A stretch of DNA of 64,000 nt, taken from positions 1,860,001-1,924,000 of the forward strand of contig NC_089391.1 in the NCBI RefSeq assembly GCF_003171515.1, given 5' to 3'. Made by a program: the position numbers and the translations under genes. The notes under the pieces are model-generated. The model was given only the letters and a program-made list of their open reading frames with translations, did not search any database and had not been told where the DNA came from. This stretch comes from Pyrenophora tritici-repentis. Lineage: Eukaryota; Ascomycota; Dothideomycetes; Pleosporales; Pleosporaceae. Of the stretch, positions 43,004 through 55,900 are shown piece by piece (the first letter of the stretch is position 1; every line of letters begins with the position of its first letter).

Positions 43004-44263
43004 GGTGACGTTATAACAAGAGCTTCACAATATTCGACTCCCAAGGCCAGCTCTGTGGAGTCCGGAAAATGCTCAAGTGTAAGGAGAAACAAAGAGGTCC
43101 TCCCTCGCGGGGATCATCATGGGCGGAGTGTCATCCCGCTCCAGTACGACGCACGCATCCCTCGATTTGTGTCTCATTCTCTCGCTGACGGTAGGTAAGT
43201 ACGTGTTTTCGCACCGAATGGCACGTCACGGGCCGATCATGAACGCGCGTAAGTAAGTCCCACCGAGAGCAGGTCCGGCGGGTTGGATGAAACGTATCGT
43301 CTTGCGCCAGTCCCATCCCCAAAAGATGTATACCGAGAGTAACATTGCAAATGCCGTCTTGTTAGTTTATGCATTCTTGTGTATCCTCAAAGTAGGGCAG
43401 AGGTGATAGGGCAGGTTGTATTTCACAATACCTCGATCTGCGGCATCGCGTCGCTAGTCCTATTTTGAGACGAGGAGCCGCCCGCGGGCCTCCGCTTTCC
43501 TCATCCACGCGTTGGCCCGTTTTGGATCGGCATTAGTTTCCTTTAATACATATGCTATTCATGCATGCTAAGGCTTGTGATTGTTAGTTCTGCAACATCC
43601 AACCCACAGATATGATCATCTCAATCTAAAGAGATTGGGAGTCAGCGCATCATCAAACAATGTTGGCTATGTGGCTCAATATGGAATTAAGGTTTCACCG
43701 TGCACTCGCTCCTTGTCAGAAGAGGCTGAGAGGCTGACGAACAGAGCCAAGGGAGAGCACCAGATAGCCCTTCGAGACTAAAATAGTGCTACCCGTGGTA
43801 GCACAACGGCCGAGACCCACCGGTTCAGTTACAAGCTTCAGCACTACAAGTACAGATGGATATCACTATCTTGTGTAGATGTGTGTATTACTACAGAAAC
43901 GCTACAAAGTACTCTGGGAATCCAATCAAGTGATTCCTCAACAGTGCATCATGGGGTATCTAATGCTCTGACCCAAAAACGCCCGCCGCTTATCCAAGAA
44001 CGTGATGCTTCTTCCTCAACAACGGCTGAGACGTCGGTACACGCCTACCAGTCAGAATCTCAACATCCCTTTCTGTTGCTCTGGAACTGGAAGCAGTAGC
44101 ATGAGAGACACCCTCGTCGCCCGTCTCCACATTCAAGCTACATGACCAACGAGGCGTGGTAACATGGCCCTGAAGGCTACTTTGTCCATTGCCGCGAATC
44201 GGGTCCGCGGTCCTACAAGCATGTCAGCACCTGCAGACTCGATGCAGTGACCATGGGCCAGGC
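43004..44263. other. Intergenic, no supported gene
   Basis: 1.26 kb. Frames are short. A tRNA-like look near 43790-43860 did not fold into a cloverleaf. Confidence 0.45.
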
Positions 44264-46672
44264 TCAGGCCTTGAGGGTCTGGTACAACTTCATAGTCTTA
44301 TTTCGCACATCCGCACACTGGTGCAACGCAGTGATGTGACGTTCCTGTGCAAGCTTCCACGTCTCCATCACACTCTCATCCTCCTCCATCTTAGCCAGGT
44401 AGCTCGTAAAGCCAACCTTTCTTGTTGTCTCACCACGATTGTGGATAAAGTGTTCATCAAGGTCTTCCAGCTCAGCACTTCGCGCAGCAAAGTGGCCAGT
44501 AAGGACGTCACAGTACTTCCTATATGATTTGACGTATGAGCCCATGCGCATCAGGTAGTCGTCTGCGGACGACAGATCCAGCTTTATGGGTGGCAGAGGT
44601 GCGTGAGGGACATCGGGATATTTGAGGCTCTTTGCAGCATTTGCCTTGATGGGATGTGACCTGGAGGCCTCAGAGGCAAAAGGGAGTGCATCTCGAATAT
44701 TTGACATACCACCAAGTCCATTCGCTTGAGGCTCAAAGAGTGGCGGAAGCAAGTCTGCACCAAGACCATTTAAACCTCCAGCATTGAAGCCATTCTGTGT
44801 TGCTCCCGAACCCGCTGTAGGGGTCCGTCTTGGAGATGATGGTGCCGTACGGGAGCCCCTCTTGATCGGTTCTGGTCTTGCTGGTGGCTCAGGGTCGATG
44901 TCCATGGCGTCTGCATCACCACTTGGCGCCTCCTCTGCAAAGGCTTGGTACTTTGGCCGCGACGTATCTCGATGGTCCTGGTTCTTCGAGGCTCCATTCT
45001 TTTGCACTGAAGCTTTCCGCGAGGCCTTTGGTCGCTTTGTAGCCTCTGACGGTCTACGAGGCGATGTCTCCTTTGCATCATTGTAAACCCAATTCGCGTC
45101 TTTGAAGGTTCCTTGCCAATCCTGAGGGCTAAAAGTTGTAGCATGTGGCGCCACCGGAGGAGGGCCTGGAGGGGGAGCGAAGTTGAGACCCGGAGGCGGA
45201 CCCGGAGGCGGTGGCGGTATTGGGTGCGACTGTGGTTGTTCGAAAGCCCATACGGAGGGCTGCTGACCCATGGGCTGAGAGGTGAATGCGCTGCGGTCAG
45301 TTGCGTTCCGCTGCGAAGCTCTGCCGCGAGTTGGAGAGGTTCGGCCTTTTGTGCTGGCACCTTTTTGTATGTTAGGAGCGAAGTAGCTACTACTGCCTTC
45401 GAACTTGCCATGCCAGTCCGAAGGCGAAAACTTCATGTTGATACTCTCTTCACTCCTGCTTTTGAAGCTGTTTGCCATGTTCCCATTCGCGCCGCTGGTC
45501 TGCCGCTTGTGCTCGGGAGTTGCGAAGCCACGCGGGGTCCAGGTCGGCGGAGGCGGCTTCGTAGCTTGTGGTGGTGGATTGCGGCTCTTGGTCTTGGTAT
45601 AAGGTTCAGAGTCAGAATCCTCATCGTCGCTAGAATCAGGGTATCCATGCTCAAAAGGCACGTTTTTGCCTCCACTGGCCTTCTTTGGCTGCGTTCTACG
45701 ACCAGAATCTGAGTATGCGCCTGCGTCGTACGATGAGCCGCCTCTATGAGGATGAGTGGGCGAATTGCGCACACTGGATGACCTCCCGACACCCTCGAAC
45801 ATCGATGTACGCTCACCTGCTACATGGGAGAAGTACGGTGTGCGAACGCGGTTCCCTTCAGAGTACGGGGCATCGTCGGTTTGGCTTTCCTTTGCATGCG
45901 GGGGAGTGGTGGATTCGGGGGGCGTGGGAGCCGGACGGGCATAGTTCCTATATGCTGACCGTGCTTGGCCTTCATCAACGCCTGGTGTCGAGGGGTCAAA
46001 ACCTTGCTTGGATGATGGAGCCCTCGTGCTCTGGCTGCGTCCGAAGGGCGTGCCGTTGGGATTGGCTTGGGCGTTGTTCTGTGGGTTATTATGGGCATTT
46101 GGATTGTACTGGCGGGGCTCCTCTCCTCGTGGCTGCTTCATCTTCTGCCATGCTGTGAAGACATTCGCCCGTGCCTCTGAATCCTTTGCCCTTGTATCCT
46201 GCCGCTGCGCTGTCGGTGGTGCACGGTGGTTTTTGCCCGCAAACCTGTCGGCGCCTGTGTTGTATGTGTTGTTATGTTGCGGCGGGGGTGGACGTTGGCT
46301 TTGTGGCTGTGGTTTTGGGGGCGGGCCACGATAGTAGGACCCAGCGGGAGTAGTCGTAGTGTATGCATTGCGTGACGGCGGCGGCGGTCTCGTTCTCGGT
46401 GTGTTGGATGCGTTTGTGGAGACATTCGCGTTCCGGTATTTCCTCCTTTCAGCGTCATACTGTGCCCGCTTTTTGGGATCGCACAAGACTTCGTGTGCTG
46501 CCTGGATTTCTTGGAACCTGACGACGAACTCGGTTTCGCGCCCAGGATTGCGATCGGGATGGAACTGCAGCGCCAGTGTCCGGAAGGCTTTGCGGATCTC
46601 GTTCTCGCTTGCGTCTGCGGAAACCCTCAGGTCCGCATAGTAATTTCGCGTGGGGTCGGCGGCTTGGACCAT
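44264..46672 (-). CDS. J-domain (DnaJ/Hsp40) protein with long disordered tail
   Basis: Single exon of 802 residues. The J domain is at residues 10-75 (NYYADLRVSADASENEIRKA, then the HPD motif at 38-40 and YDAERRKY), so it should stimulate Hsp70 ATPase. No zinc-finger or typical C-terminal substrate domain follows. Residues 90-650 are Pro, Ser, Arg and Gly-rich with polyproline runs (PPPPPGPPPGLNFAPPPGPP) and KSRNPPP; these suit disorder. The last 110 residues (YPDVPHAPLPPIKLDL, YLMRMGSYVKSYRKYCDVLT, KVGFTSYLAKMEEDESVMET) look folded and are probably the specific part. It is a class C J-protein; the client is unknown. ATG 46672 is followed directly by the J domain. Confidence 0.88.
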   Translation of the reverse strand: MVQAADPTRNYYADLRVSADASENEIRKAFRTLALQFHPDRNPGRETEFVVRFQEIQAAHEVLCDPKKRAQYDAERRKYRNANVSTNASNTPRTRPPPPSRNAYTTTTPAGSYYRGPPPKPQPQSQRPPPPQHNNTYNTGADRFAGKNHRAPPTAQRQDTRAKDSEARANVFTAWQKMKQPRGEEPRQYNPNAHNNPQNNAQANPNGTPFGRSQSTRAPSSKQGFDPSTPGVDEGQARSAYRNYARPAPTPPESTTPPHAKESQTDDAPYSEGNRVRTPYFSHVAGERTSMFEGVGRSSSVRNSPTHPHRGGSSYDAGAYSDSGRRTQPKKASGGKNVPFEHGYPDSSDDEDSDSEPYTKTKSRNPPPQATKPPPPTWTPRGFATPEHKRQTSGANGNMANSFKSRSEESINMKFSPSDWHGKFEGSSSYFAPNIQKGASTKGRTSPTRGRASQRNATDRSAFTSQPMGQQPSVWAFEQPQSHPIPPPPPGPPPGLNFAPPPGPPPVAPHATTFSPQDWQGTFKDANWVYNDAKETSPRRPSEATKRPKASRKASVQKNGASKNQDHRDTSRPKYQAFAEEAPSGDADAMDIDPEPPARPEPIKRGSRTAPSSPRRTPTAGSGATQNGFNAGGLNGLGADLLPPLFEPQANGLGGMSNIRDALPFASEASRSHPIKANAAKSLKYPDVPHAPLPPIKLDLSSADDYLMRMGSYVKSYRKYCDVLTGHFAARSAELEDLDEHFIHNRGETTRKVGFTSYLAKMEEDESVMETWKLAQERHITALHQCADVRNKTMKLYQTLKA

Positions 46673-47618
46673 TGCAGCGGTGGTCGCCGTGGGAGTTGGG
46701 TTGGAAAGGTAGTCAAAAGGTTGCGAAGTGGAGAAAGTCTACTCCTGTAGGCAGCTGTAGTCACGGCGCAGCCTGGAGGGGTTTTCCTTTCGCCGCCTCG
46801 CCTGGTCGCAGGGCAGTGCTCAGATGATGGTTGACCACGCGCGTGAACGTCGGAACATTGTGTATTGAGATCGGAACGACAGAAGGAGCAGAATCTGGAA
46901 CAATCAGATCGTCAGCCGCATGTCGTCAGTATTATAGAGCGAGTGTGCCTACTCTCGGCGATTATTGGAGCTTTCGGTCGCTTGTTGCGCTGGCGGCGAC
47001 GCTGCAGGTGTTATGGGTTGGGCTGAGTTGTTTTGGCTAGGAGGGGCCTACAGCAACGCCTTGGTGGACCTACGCTACACCCCAGCCTAGGCTCTCCACC
47101 AAAACAATCTAGGACAATGCGTTTGCCTACGCTTGTAGAGAGCCTGGAATTTCAGGAACAAACAACATATGCCCTCAGCCTAATTTTCAAAAGCACGTGG
47201 GCGCACTGCCCGGCTCTGCACCCGTCTGACGTCGACGGTGCGGCCGTCTTACCGGTGTGCCAGCCAGCTATCTTGGTCGAAACCAATCTATCCCGTCTTG
47301 GCTAAGGCCAGCGAAGCAGTACATGCACGCCTTATGCCCTTTGACAGCTGTGAGTTTGATGTTGCTGAGTTTTCACCACGCTTTCAATGCAACGTCACAA
47401 GGCTCCGTCATCACGCACTTCACGACAGCAGAAGATGTGTCCATGTGTTATCTTTCGTGAAGATCATGAATCCATGGTATTTAATTTTGAAAGTCCTGGC
47501 AGCCTTCAAGCTGTTCGGAAGCTACATAGCCCAGGACACCCGTTTCCATTCACGCCAGCCCATACGCTTGAAACAATCGACCAGACGTCCCACCAAGCAA
47601 GCGAGATGCTGAGAAGGT
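46673..47618. other. Intergenic, no supported gene
   Basis: About 950 bp between the J-protein start and the eL15 stop. Contains the J-protein promoter. No gene is supported. Confidence 0.5.
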
Positions 47619-48507
47619 TTAACGGTAACGCCAGAGAGAGAGGGTGTTGTGCCTCTTCCAGGTCTTCCTCCTGCCGGCGGTGGTGTTGTTGAACTTGTGT
47701 CCACGACCAAGACCACGGCTCTTCTTGCCGGTGGCGGTGAGACCACGGCTCTCGCGGTGCTTGTGGACGGGCTTGACGATCCAGTTGATGCGAGGATCGC
47801 GGCGGATGGCCTTGTGCTGGGGGTCGACGCAGATGACCTCGTAGTACTTGTAAGTCGAGTCCTGGTTGATCCAGTAGGAGTTGAGGACGCGGAGGTTGGC
47901 GCAGCGGCGGCCGATACGCTCCTCAGCGGTCGACTTGAGCGAGCGCTGGTACTTGAGCTGGTTGATACCCTGGTTGGTGGGCTTGCCTATTGTCTATCAG
48001 TCTCTGTAGAAAGCAATACTGCTGCGTCAAGCGTACCGTAGGTGGCGCCCCTGGACGTAATGTTAGCCGTGTCTCAACTTGAAGATAGTGCTTGTACTTA
48101 CTTGGGAGCCTGCCTCTTGCGACCTCCACGGCGGACGCGAATGCGGTAGATAACGTAACCCTGCTTGGCCTTGTATCCAAGACGGCGGGCCTTGTCGGGG
48201 CGCGAGGGGCGGCTGGCGCGGTGGATGACCTTAAGTTGGCGAAGCTATCGATGCACTCTCAGCAAAGTTCAACGAGTACACCAATTGAGACGTGAGTCTC
48301 AGGAATTGTAGATCATACCTCCCAGCACTGTTGTCTGTTAGCGGAGTTCATTGTTCAGCTCGATTGTCTATACATACGCGAACGCGCATCAGAAAGCGCA
48401 TCATGTCCGACTGCTTCTTCTTCTGAAGTTCCTCGACGTCTGCGGCGGATTAGCTGCGAGCGTGGATTTCCGGTATTCCATGTGCGCTTACACTTGAGGG
48501 CACCCAT
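47619..48507 (-). CDS. rpl15: 60S ribosomal protein eL15, six exons with two micro-exons
   Basis: Exons 48507-48492 (16 nt), 48439-48378 (62), 48327-48319 (9), 48244-48102 (143), 48050-48037 (14) and 47986-47619 (368): 612 nt, 203 residues, the usual length. Introns are 50-74 bp with normal GT...AG ends. The spliced product starts [20 protein letters not shown], continues [20 protein letters not shown], then [20 protein letters not shown] and ends [12 protein letters not shown], matching eL15 throughout. eL15 is an essential core protein of the large ribosomal subunit. The 9-nt exon encodes CWE, and the 14-nt exon completes K and encodes GATY plus one base. Both micro-exons are needed, since skipping them would drop conserved residues. 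Confidence 0.93.
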
Positions 48508-48961
48508 CTGGCTGAGTGTCAGTAGCTGATCCTTCGGGATTGAATGCTATCTTGGAGACGTACCTTGACTGTTGGTTAGTAGTTGTTGACGCTGTCGTGT
48601 CGGAAGGGAGTGCGAAAAGACAATGCCGATATTTCGCATGCTGTGTGGGCGGGTCTGTGCCATGCGCTAGCGCTAGCCCGACCTGGCTTCGCGCAAACTG
48701 AGCTTGAGGAGCTTGGAACGGCAACAACACTATTCGTGCGTGAAAACTCTTAAACGTTGATCGAGGGAAATTTGAGAAGAAGACTCAGTCGTGAGACATT
48801 TATTTAGAACTGGTGTCACGCCTATGACCCAGGCCTGCAATGCATCTCAGTCCTTCTTCGCTACAGGTCACACAGCTCATCTGGAGAGATGTAGACATGT
48901 CAAACATGCTAATGAGGATCTCGCATAACAGCTGTGTACTTTTCAACGATTATATATGCCC
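48508..48961. other. Intergenic, upstream of eL15
   Basis: 454 bp. Holds the eL15 promoter and the 3' end region of the next minus-strand gene; no motif is certain. Confidence 0.5.
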
Positions 48962-49609
48962 TTATCCATCGGTATCCCCTTGACCATCCGCATACTCTCG
49001 ACTCTTCAACAGCTCATAACTCCGCTTGATCGGCTTCAGTCCTTCCATCGCCACATCTTCGTCTTTGTCCCCCACTTCGTGTTTACCATCTTCATCTGCT
49101 GCTGCAAGAAAATTCCTGACACTTCTCAATGCAGCCCTCGCATGTATCCTCGGCTGCTTGTCAGTGACTTCGACGTCCCTCTTCCAAGTGCTCGTGTGTG
49201 CATCTGCGTGCTCATCCCGCAACTCTCTCATTATGCCATCTAGCCTTTCGTATTCGCCAATCAGGTCTTCTGATGCTGCTAGCATGTTCGCGGTGGCAGT
49301 GTAGACTGCGTTGCCTGCAATGTGTGTGCCCCTGAAAGTTGGTGCCTCGCCTTGAACGAGCCGGTTCGATGTTTGGAGGGCTTCGACGATCGTGGATGCA
49401 AGCGTCTCGCGATGCTGGTCTTCTACATTCCTACTATCGTTACTATAAGCGAGTTTCAAGATGAATCCATTTTGCTAGTGTAAAACCTACGCTTCAAGCA
49501 TCCGCTGAGCAAGTAGCCCTTTGAGCCTTTTCTGGTCGCCCCATATCGTCGCGTGGAACAGCTGTATCTCATGGTCATCGTCCTTGATTTGATCACGGCG
49601 TTGCGCCAT
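48962..49609 (-). CDS. Uncharacterised small protein
   Basis: Two exons, 49609-49491 and 49442-48962, with a 48-bp intron (gtaggt...cttatag); 199 residues. The ATG 49609 gives MAQRRDQIKDDDHEIQLF. Splicing restores an unbroken helical protein (RLKGLLAQRMLEANDSRNVE). The middle (HIAGNAVYTATANMLAASED, EYERLDGIMRELRDEHADAH) is probably mostly helix; the C-terminal 45 residues are acidic and disordered (AAADEDGKHEVGDKDEDVAM). No membrane segment or known domain is seen. It lies in the housekeeping stretch between eL15 and the PSP1 gene. Function unknown. Confidence 0.65.
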
Positions 49610-50239
49610 GCTTGAGATAGTTTGTTTGCTGAGGTTGAGTGGGTGAAGTGAGAAGATATGTCCCGGATGAGGAAGGTGCGACCTAAGCCTGAGGACCTAC
49701 GTGTTACTTTGACTCTTTCATCTACACACATCAAAGTAGACCGAGAAGGTCTTCACGCTACTGATACCCTTATACCAAAGGGGTGAAAGCTAGAGCCAGG
49801 AGGCTTCCGACGTCTATCTACCTTACATTGTAGGGTGGTTATACACCCTCATGGCATATACATTCGCATCACAAGATAGCATAAAGACAGTAAATTGGTG
49901 CCGAAGCTTTCTTATTTCTGCCAGAAGGGCCCATATCGCAGAACACCTACTATGGAATGATGAATATACTCATGATTAGGAAATTTTGTAAAAGAAAGTG
50001 AAGCACAACGCCAAAGGAAAAGAAAACAGCTTGCCTCGCAAGGCCGCCGTTGTCACCGAAAGATACCCTAAATCACCAAACCGAAATAATGAAGCAGAAT
50101 GAAGAGAGACCGTTAGACCATAATGCCTTCCATGAAAAAGAAAAGCCGCATACTATCAAAGGCCGTAGAATGCTAACCAGTAAGTGATAAACCCCAACCT
50201 CAAAGAGAACTCAGCATGCAGTAGGTCTATCAACCCCTA
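49610..50239. other. Intergenic, no supported gene
   Basis: 630 bp between two minus-strand genes. An A-rich stretch at 49980-50060 is the only feature. Confidence 0.5.
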
Positions 50240-52989
50240 CTAGTGGTTGAATGACATGTTCTGCATAGCGTTGACTAAGGCCGGGTCCAAGCCAGACTGG
50301 TGCTGAGGAGCGGTAGCGGTTTGGCCACCAGCATAGGCACCGGAGCCGGTCGCACCTTGATAACCACCAGGAGTGTAACTTGACTGTGCAGCCGTAGTGT
50401 AAGGAGAGAAGGACGAGCCAGCACCAGAAGTATAGTTGCGCGGGGCAGCATAACTAGCCGTAGAGGTAGTAGGACCATATCCTCCACCATAGGACGAAGA
50501 GTAGGTCGACGATGGGTAATAGGCGGCGCCGCCATAGTTCATGGGACTACCGCTCGCGGTAACGTTCGGGTAGTAGCCACGGTAAACATGGGGCGACATC
50601 TGCTGACTGTGGGCCCAGGGTTGCATACCGTACGAAGGCTGGCTCGGATATGCTGGGATCTGGTGGGAGAAGGCATGGAATGCGTCGTCATAGTTTCCAT
50701 AAGCACCGTGGTTGCGTCCTTGAGCTGCTTGATGGTTAGTATAGGGACGTGTATGAAGAGAACTGGAAACTTACGATACTGCTGGTTGCCGCGAGTGTTG
50801 CTAGAGCCGAAGCCAGGTCCGACAGCTAGAGGGCCGTTGGTGTTGGAAGTCAGGATCGCGCCAGGGCCGATGGCAGAAGGTGGCGGAATTTGCGACATGC
50901 CGGCTGGGTTAACAACTGACGCGGGGTTGACGGCTGACATCCAAATGCGGACCTTGTACTGTTTGAAGAGGTCGGTGACGAGCTCGTTGAAGTTGACATA
51001 GGACTCGGCGTAGTAGAAGTAGGTGAGCTTATGGTAATCACTGAAGTGCGTTAGCAGAGTCCTAGACAGTGGACACGATTGAACTTACGCCTGATACTCG
51101 GCATCCAAGATCTCCATGGGTAGCTTGTGATCAGCCGCCTTCTGAGCACCGAGACGCTTTGCTTTGGCCTCGCCACCTTCCTTCTCGCGCAAACCGGAGA
51201 TCTCATGTGCCTGGGCAAGACGCTTGATCATCTTGGGCTTGAAGACTTCCGTATCCTGTTGGCCAGAGACGGTCCGGCTCATGGGGTTGGGGAAGCCGTT
51301 GGCACGCGCAAGGGCACCAAGCATACCCGAGTCGTTCTGGGTGCCGGCCAGGGAGTACTGCGAGAACATGACAAGCCATCGGAAGTGCTCGTCGTTGGCC
51401 TCGTTCTTAAAACGCTTGGCATCCTCCATGGTAAGATCAGAGTGTGTGACTTGACCGAGATCAACCCCACGGTCACCTTCGACGATGACAAGATCACCAC
51501 GGCGCACTTCCAGACCAGTACCCTCGTAGATGTAATAGATGTCTGCGCGAGAGCACTTGAAGGTGACGATGAAGAGGCGTCGATTTTGACGGTTGATGAG
51601 GTGGGGCACAGCGTAAGGGTTGGCCGCCGACATTGCAGTGTTGGGCACGACGGGGTCAGGGTGGGCTGCGGAGATGGCTGATGAGTTGATTGCTCGAGAT
51701 GCAGGACCGTAGCCAGTGAAGTAGGCGGCGGGATCGAAATCCTCTGGGTCGTCGACCGCAGGAGTGGTTTGACGAGGAGACATGTACTCCTCATCCTCCT
51801 CTTGAGTGTTGCTCAGGGTGGATTGCTGCATCGGGAGGTTATAGCTAGGGTAATGGGCAACTGAATGGCGACGGCTGAGGTCCACCTCAGCTGGAGAGAT
51901 ATTACCAGTGGTCCACTGAGGCTTCTGGGGGCTGTCGATGATCTCAACCTCGTGGTCGCGGTTGAGGATAGAGACGTGCTCACTGAAGCGACGAGTGAGG
52001 CCGGGGGCGTGGCGGGTCAAGGATGACTCACTATCATCGAGCTCCTCGATAGCGTACTCTGGGGTGTTGTTGTACGAAGTGCCTCGCAGGCCGGCAGTAG
52101 TCTTGCGACGCTGCTGCTGCTGCTGCAACTGCGACACGGGAGAGCCGGTCGATGTCGCACGGTTGCGAGCACGCGCGTTCTCCATGGCGGCTTGCTTGAG
52201 TAGAGCTTGTTTTTGCTCGCGCTCCCAGTACCCGGCAGGCAGACGTACTCCGTGTTCCGAACCGTTGGACGACTCGATCTCGTCTGCTTCGTCTTCGCGC
52301 AATTGAGAGAGGCCGACTGCAGGCTCACCAAGAAGGCTTGGTTTGGAAGGACGGTGTCGAAGATTGGAACTGGGTGTTTGGCGGGAGAAGCGACTCACTG
52401 GGCTATGCTCAATGTCGCCTTGTCCTATGCTATAAGACTGGGATCGAACAGCTTTCCTGAAAGGATTTGGGGCTTGTTGATTGAGCAAGAAACCGATACC
52501 GTCGTCTGCTTCAAGAGTGGTTGGGGATGGAAGAGACTTGTCTGCGGGAGCGTATGCAGAAGTGGGAGAGGGAGCGACCTCTTTTAGGCGGCTATTTGTA
52601 CTCGTGGTGAACGACGGAGTGTTCCACGGAAATGCGGAAGTGCTAGGCCTAGACTGTTGGGGCAGCTCGAGTGATGGCGTGGTCGGCTGTGATCCAGCAA
52701 ACGACACTGATGGCAAAGAGAATTTCCGATTGGGTTGGATATCCTGGAGCCAGCCTGAAGAGGGGCGACGGGCAGCAGGATACATACCAGGGGCTGGGCG
52801 AACGACCGGTGCCACGTGCTCGCGGTCATCGTCGCTGGATGCCAAGACATCACTATCAGGGGTGGGACGTCGCAGCTGGAGCTTCGATTTGTCGAGCACC
52901 GAGCCGCCTACAGCGAGACCTCCTTTGTAGCTGGAACTCATCTTGCTTTGTGCTGTCTTGCAGACGTCAGCCATCACTTGCATAGGCAC
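50240..52989 (-). CDS. PSP1-domain protein
   Basis: Three exons, 52989-51089, 51040-50775 and 50724-50240 (acceptor could be 3 nt further upstream), introns 48 and 50 bp; about 883 residues. The start may instead be ATG 52941 (MSSSYKGG), because AGAG|GTACGT at 52985 could be a leader intron donor. Residues about 460-720 form the PSP1 C-terminal domain: RLFIVTFKCSRADIYYIYEG, GDLVIVEGDRGVDLGQVT, EHFRWLVMFSQYS and MEILDAEYQADYHKLTYFYYAESYVNFNELV when spliced. Yeast PSP1 was found as a suppressor of DNA polymerase alpha mutants and belongs to a conserved family of uncertain action. The N-terminal 450 residues and the Gly/Tyr/Ser-rich C-tail (SSTYSSSYGGGYGPTTST) are disordered. Confidence 0.87.
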
Positions 52990-55900
52990 GAAGCAGGTGC
53001 AACGTACCTCTAGTCTATGAATTGGTAAAGAATGAGTGCACGTCTACCTGCACGCCGTCTTCACAGGGAAAATGTCTCTGGTTCACGGTGTACAGTTGGA
53101 CCCTGTACCAGGGTATGTAGAATGATGTAATGTCTAGGTGGACGGTGTGTCTAGAAGTCGCCTTCACCTGTTGAGGTAAACGCATTAGCTTTTGGCACAG
53201 ACATTCTAAGAAAGTGGCGGTAAAGAGTGGGGCATGGAAGGTGAGAGCGGTAAAGAGACGGGCAAACATCAATGGTAAAGGCATGTGCGGGGTCGGCGTG
53301 CCCGAATAGCGTGCAACAAGTGGGTGCCTTGACGTTTGCCAGGCATTTACGTGATGATGGGAGTCATGCCATGTGTTGGGTGTTGAGGATCGTGGCATAA
53401 TTGGGCGTGAAGATTCATGCCGCGTGTTTGCTACATACCTGAAGCGTAGATCTCAGAGATATGGATTAGGCCAGAGCGTAGGCTCGTTTGCTTGCGAGAT
53501 GTGTATTCGGCGGGCTAGGGTGGAGTAGCTGGTGTGATTATGTCAATAGCAGCTCGGCACAAGCTTCTAAAGTAAAATTTGTTGTTCTGGGAGTTTATGT
53601 TAGTTCGATAACATGCATGAAAGGAAACATTCGTGATGTTTTGCATCGAAAGAGATGCGTGGTTTTGGGAAAGAATAGGGGGTGTTGGCTCATTCAAAGG
53701 TGAGCTGGTGAGAAGACGTACCTACCCCTTTTGAGGAGATGTATGCCTGCAACAATGCAAGTCGATGACAACAGTGGATGCTGTCTTCCCAAAGCAGATG
53801 GACGAAAGAGATATGACACAGTATCGGTATGGGTTCCTTGCTGGTATATGTGTAGTACTAGCTGGATGGGGAAAAAGATAGTAGGTTGTTGCGAAGGCAG
53901 GTGCTTCCTGGTTGCTGGTTTCAGGACCACCTCTTGACGACAGGACGCCTAGGAGGTTTAAGAGGATCTGAAGAAGCAGAAGCGGATGATGGGGGTCTTG
54001 AAGAGCGTAAGAGTGAGGATGATTGAGAAAGTAGTGGTAAATGGTATAGAAGGAAGAGGGAGGGGACTATGCCAAAAGCGGGGGTTCAAGGTCCACGCTG
54101 AGCTGTCACAATCAAGTGGCTCGATTCGGTAGCCGGCTTGAAGCGCTGGAGGAAAGACCGTCGATACTGGGGCAGGAGCACTCAGCACGGATGGCGGCTT
54201 TAGAGATTACTGTTAAACAGGGTCTTAGCAATGAATATAGGGCACCAGAGATGGCTGCGAGTTCTGCAGAAAGAAGCAACAAGTAAGAAAACCTGCGTTG
54301 TTCTGTCTCTTCTCCCAGAGGATAGCTGCCTGCCGACGATGCACACACGAATCCGAGCACGCCCCAACCTCGATGCAAGAGATGCTATGGTTTAGAGCAT
54401 GATGAAAATGCTCGCTTGAGGTAGGCAGGATGCTCTGATACGTCTAGCAAGGTATGCGGACCTTGATGTCTCTGGTGTTGACCTGCTTCGCTGCAGCCTC
54501 ACCCCCACCAGCGCCGCTTCAACATGCTCTGGCACTCTCCACACCAGCACGCCAAGGCATTTTCGGCTGAAGTTTCCACGCCAAGGGATAGCACATGTTC
54601 AAGCCGCAGAGGAAAGAGCGACTGAGAGGGAGGCTACAAGAGCAACAAGAAGAAAAGAATGAGCTTGCTTACCTAAAATAACTGGATTTTGTCTAGAAAA
54701 TTACGCGACGTGGAGCTCGATGCCCAAAGCAGATCTATCAGAAGAACGGGCAGTATATCCTGTTGGACAGTGTCAGTCGTGTGTCTTTCTGCAGACATGC
54801 GCCATGCTGCGACGCAGGAAAAGGAAGCCCGAAGCCCAACGCCCACAGGACGATGACGGTGACAGTGACGAGCTCCATGAGGCCGGACATGCTGGGGCAA
54901 AGGGACACACCTACCGGGCAAGCTCTATCCCACAATGACTCTATAATAAACCGAATCGGAAGATAACTAGCAGCAGATGTAAGCTATAAGGCGCTGTGAT
55001 GGGATGCCAGGTGTGCGGATACGTTGATGGCGTTTCAGCGGACACATACCTCAAAACGTACGCAAACCAAGCGCCAAACTCTTGAACCAGTCTATCCCTA
55101 GTCTTTCTCCTCGAATATATCGAACACGGACAGATACGCTATGGCATCAGTCGTCGCATGAGCTTACACAAGCCTAGGATCGGCGAGAGGGCTCCGCGTC
55201 CTAAGAGAGTGGGGAAGCGCCACGCTGCTAAACCCAGGGCTGCCCGCAGATCAAGGACAAGTATTTGGAGGATGGACGAGTTATGCTAGAGCAAGTACAT
55301 GTCGTCCAATGCCCCAGACGACAGAGGATGAAAGATATGGACAAGGAGGACGGCGTCCACAGTGGCCAGACCGACAGCAGCGGAGTTTCGCCTTGGCGAT
55401 CGCGTTCGAAACGCTGGGAGCGAGACGCGGCAAAAGGACAGCCAGGGTTCCGCGCGCCTTGTCAGATCAGGAGACACGGTCAGCACAAGCGCGACAATCA
55501 AGAGGCGTTCAAAAGGGCGGAAGCCAGCAGGGCAGGATCAAAGACGTCGTGTCAAGTCAGTCATTCCACGAGGACGAACAGATGGAGGCCTTCCAGTAGA
55601 GAGACAGGCAGACATCCAATGCCTTTGAGGCTTCTGCACCTCACACGGCTGGCCAAGGATCAGGGGCTTCTGAAGGGTCGTTGCGCAGGAAATGCGGAGA
55701 CGTCCAGGCCGACTGTGGCTAGTCGTGCATGCTTCAGGCGAACACCTTGCAAATTGCTGGGCTGTTGGGGGGTAGCGAAGCTCGCCGGACAGGCCCGGCT
55801 CCTCGAATCATTTCCCCTGTCATCTTGTAACTACTCTTCGACGACACCCGCTTCTCACCAGCTCTCGACAAAGTCTATCCTCTATCCCTCGGCTGCTGAT

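Noticed and set aside
43790..43860. Possible tRNA
   Set aside because: GGTTCAGTT resembles a T-arm, but no acceptor stem or D-arm could be paired.
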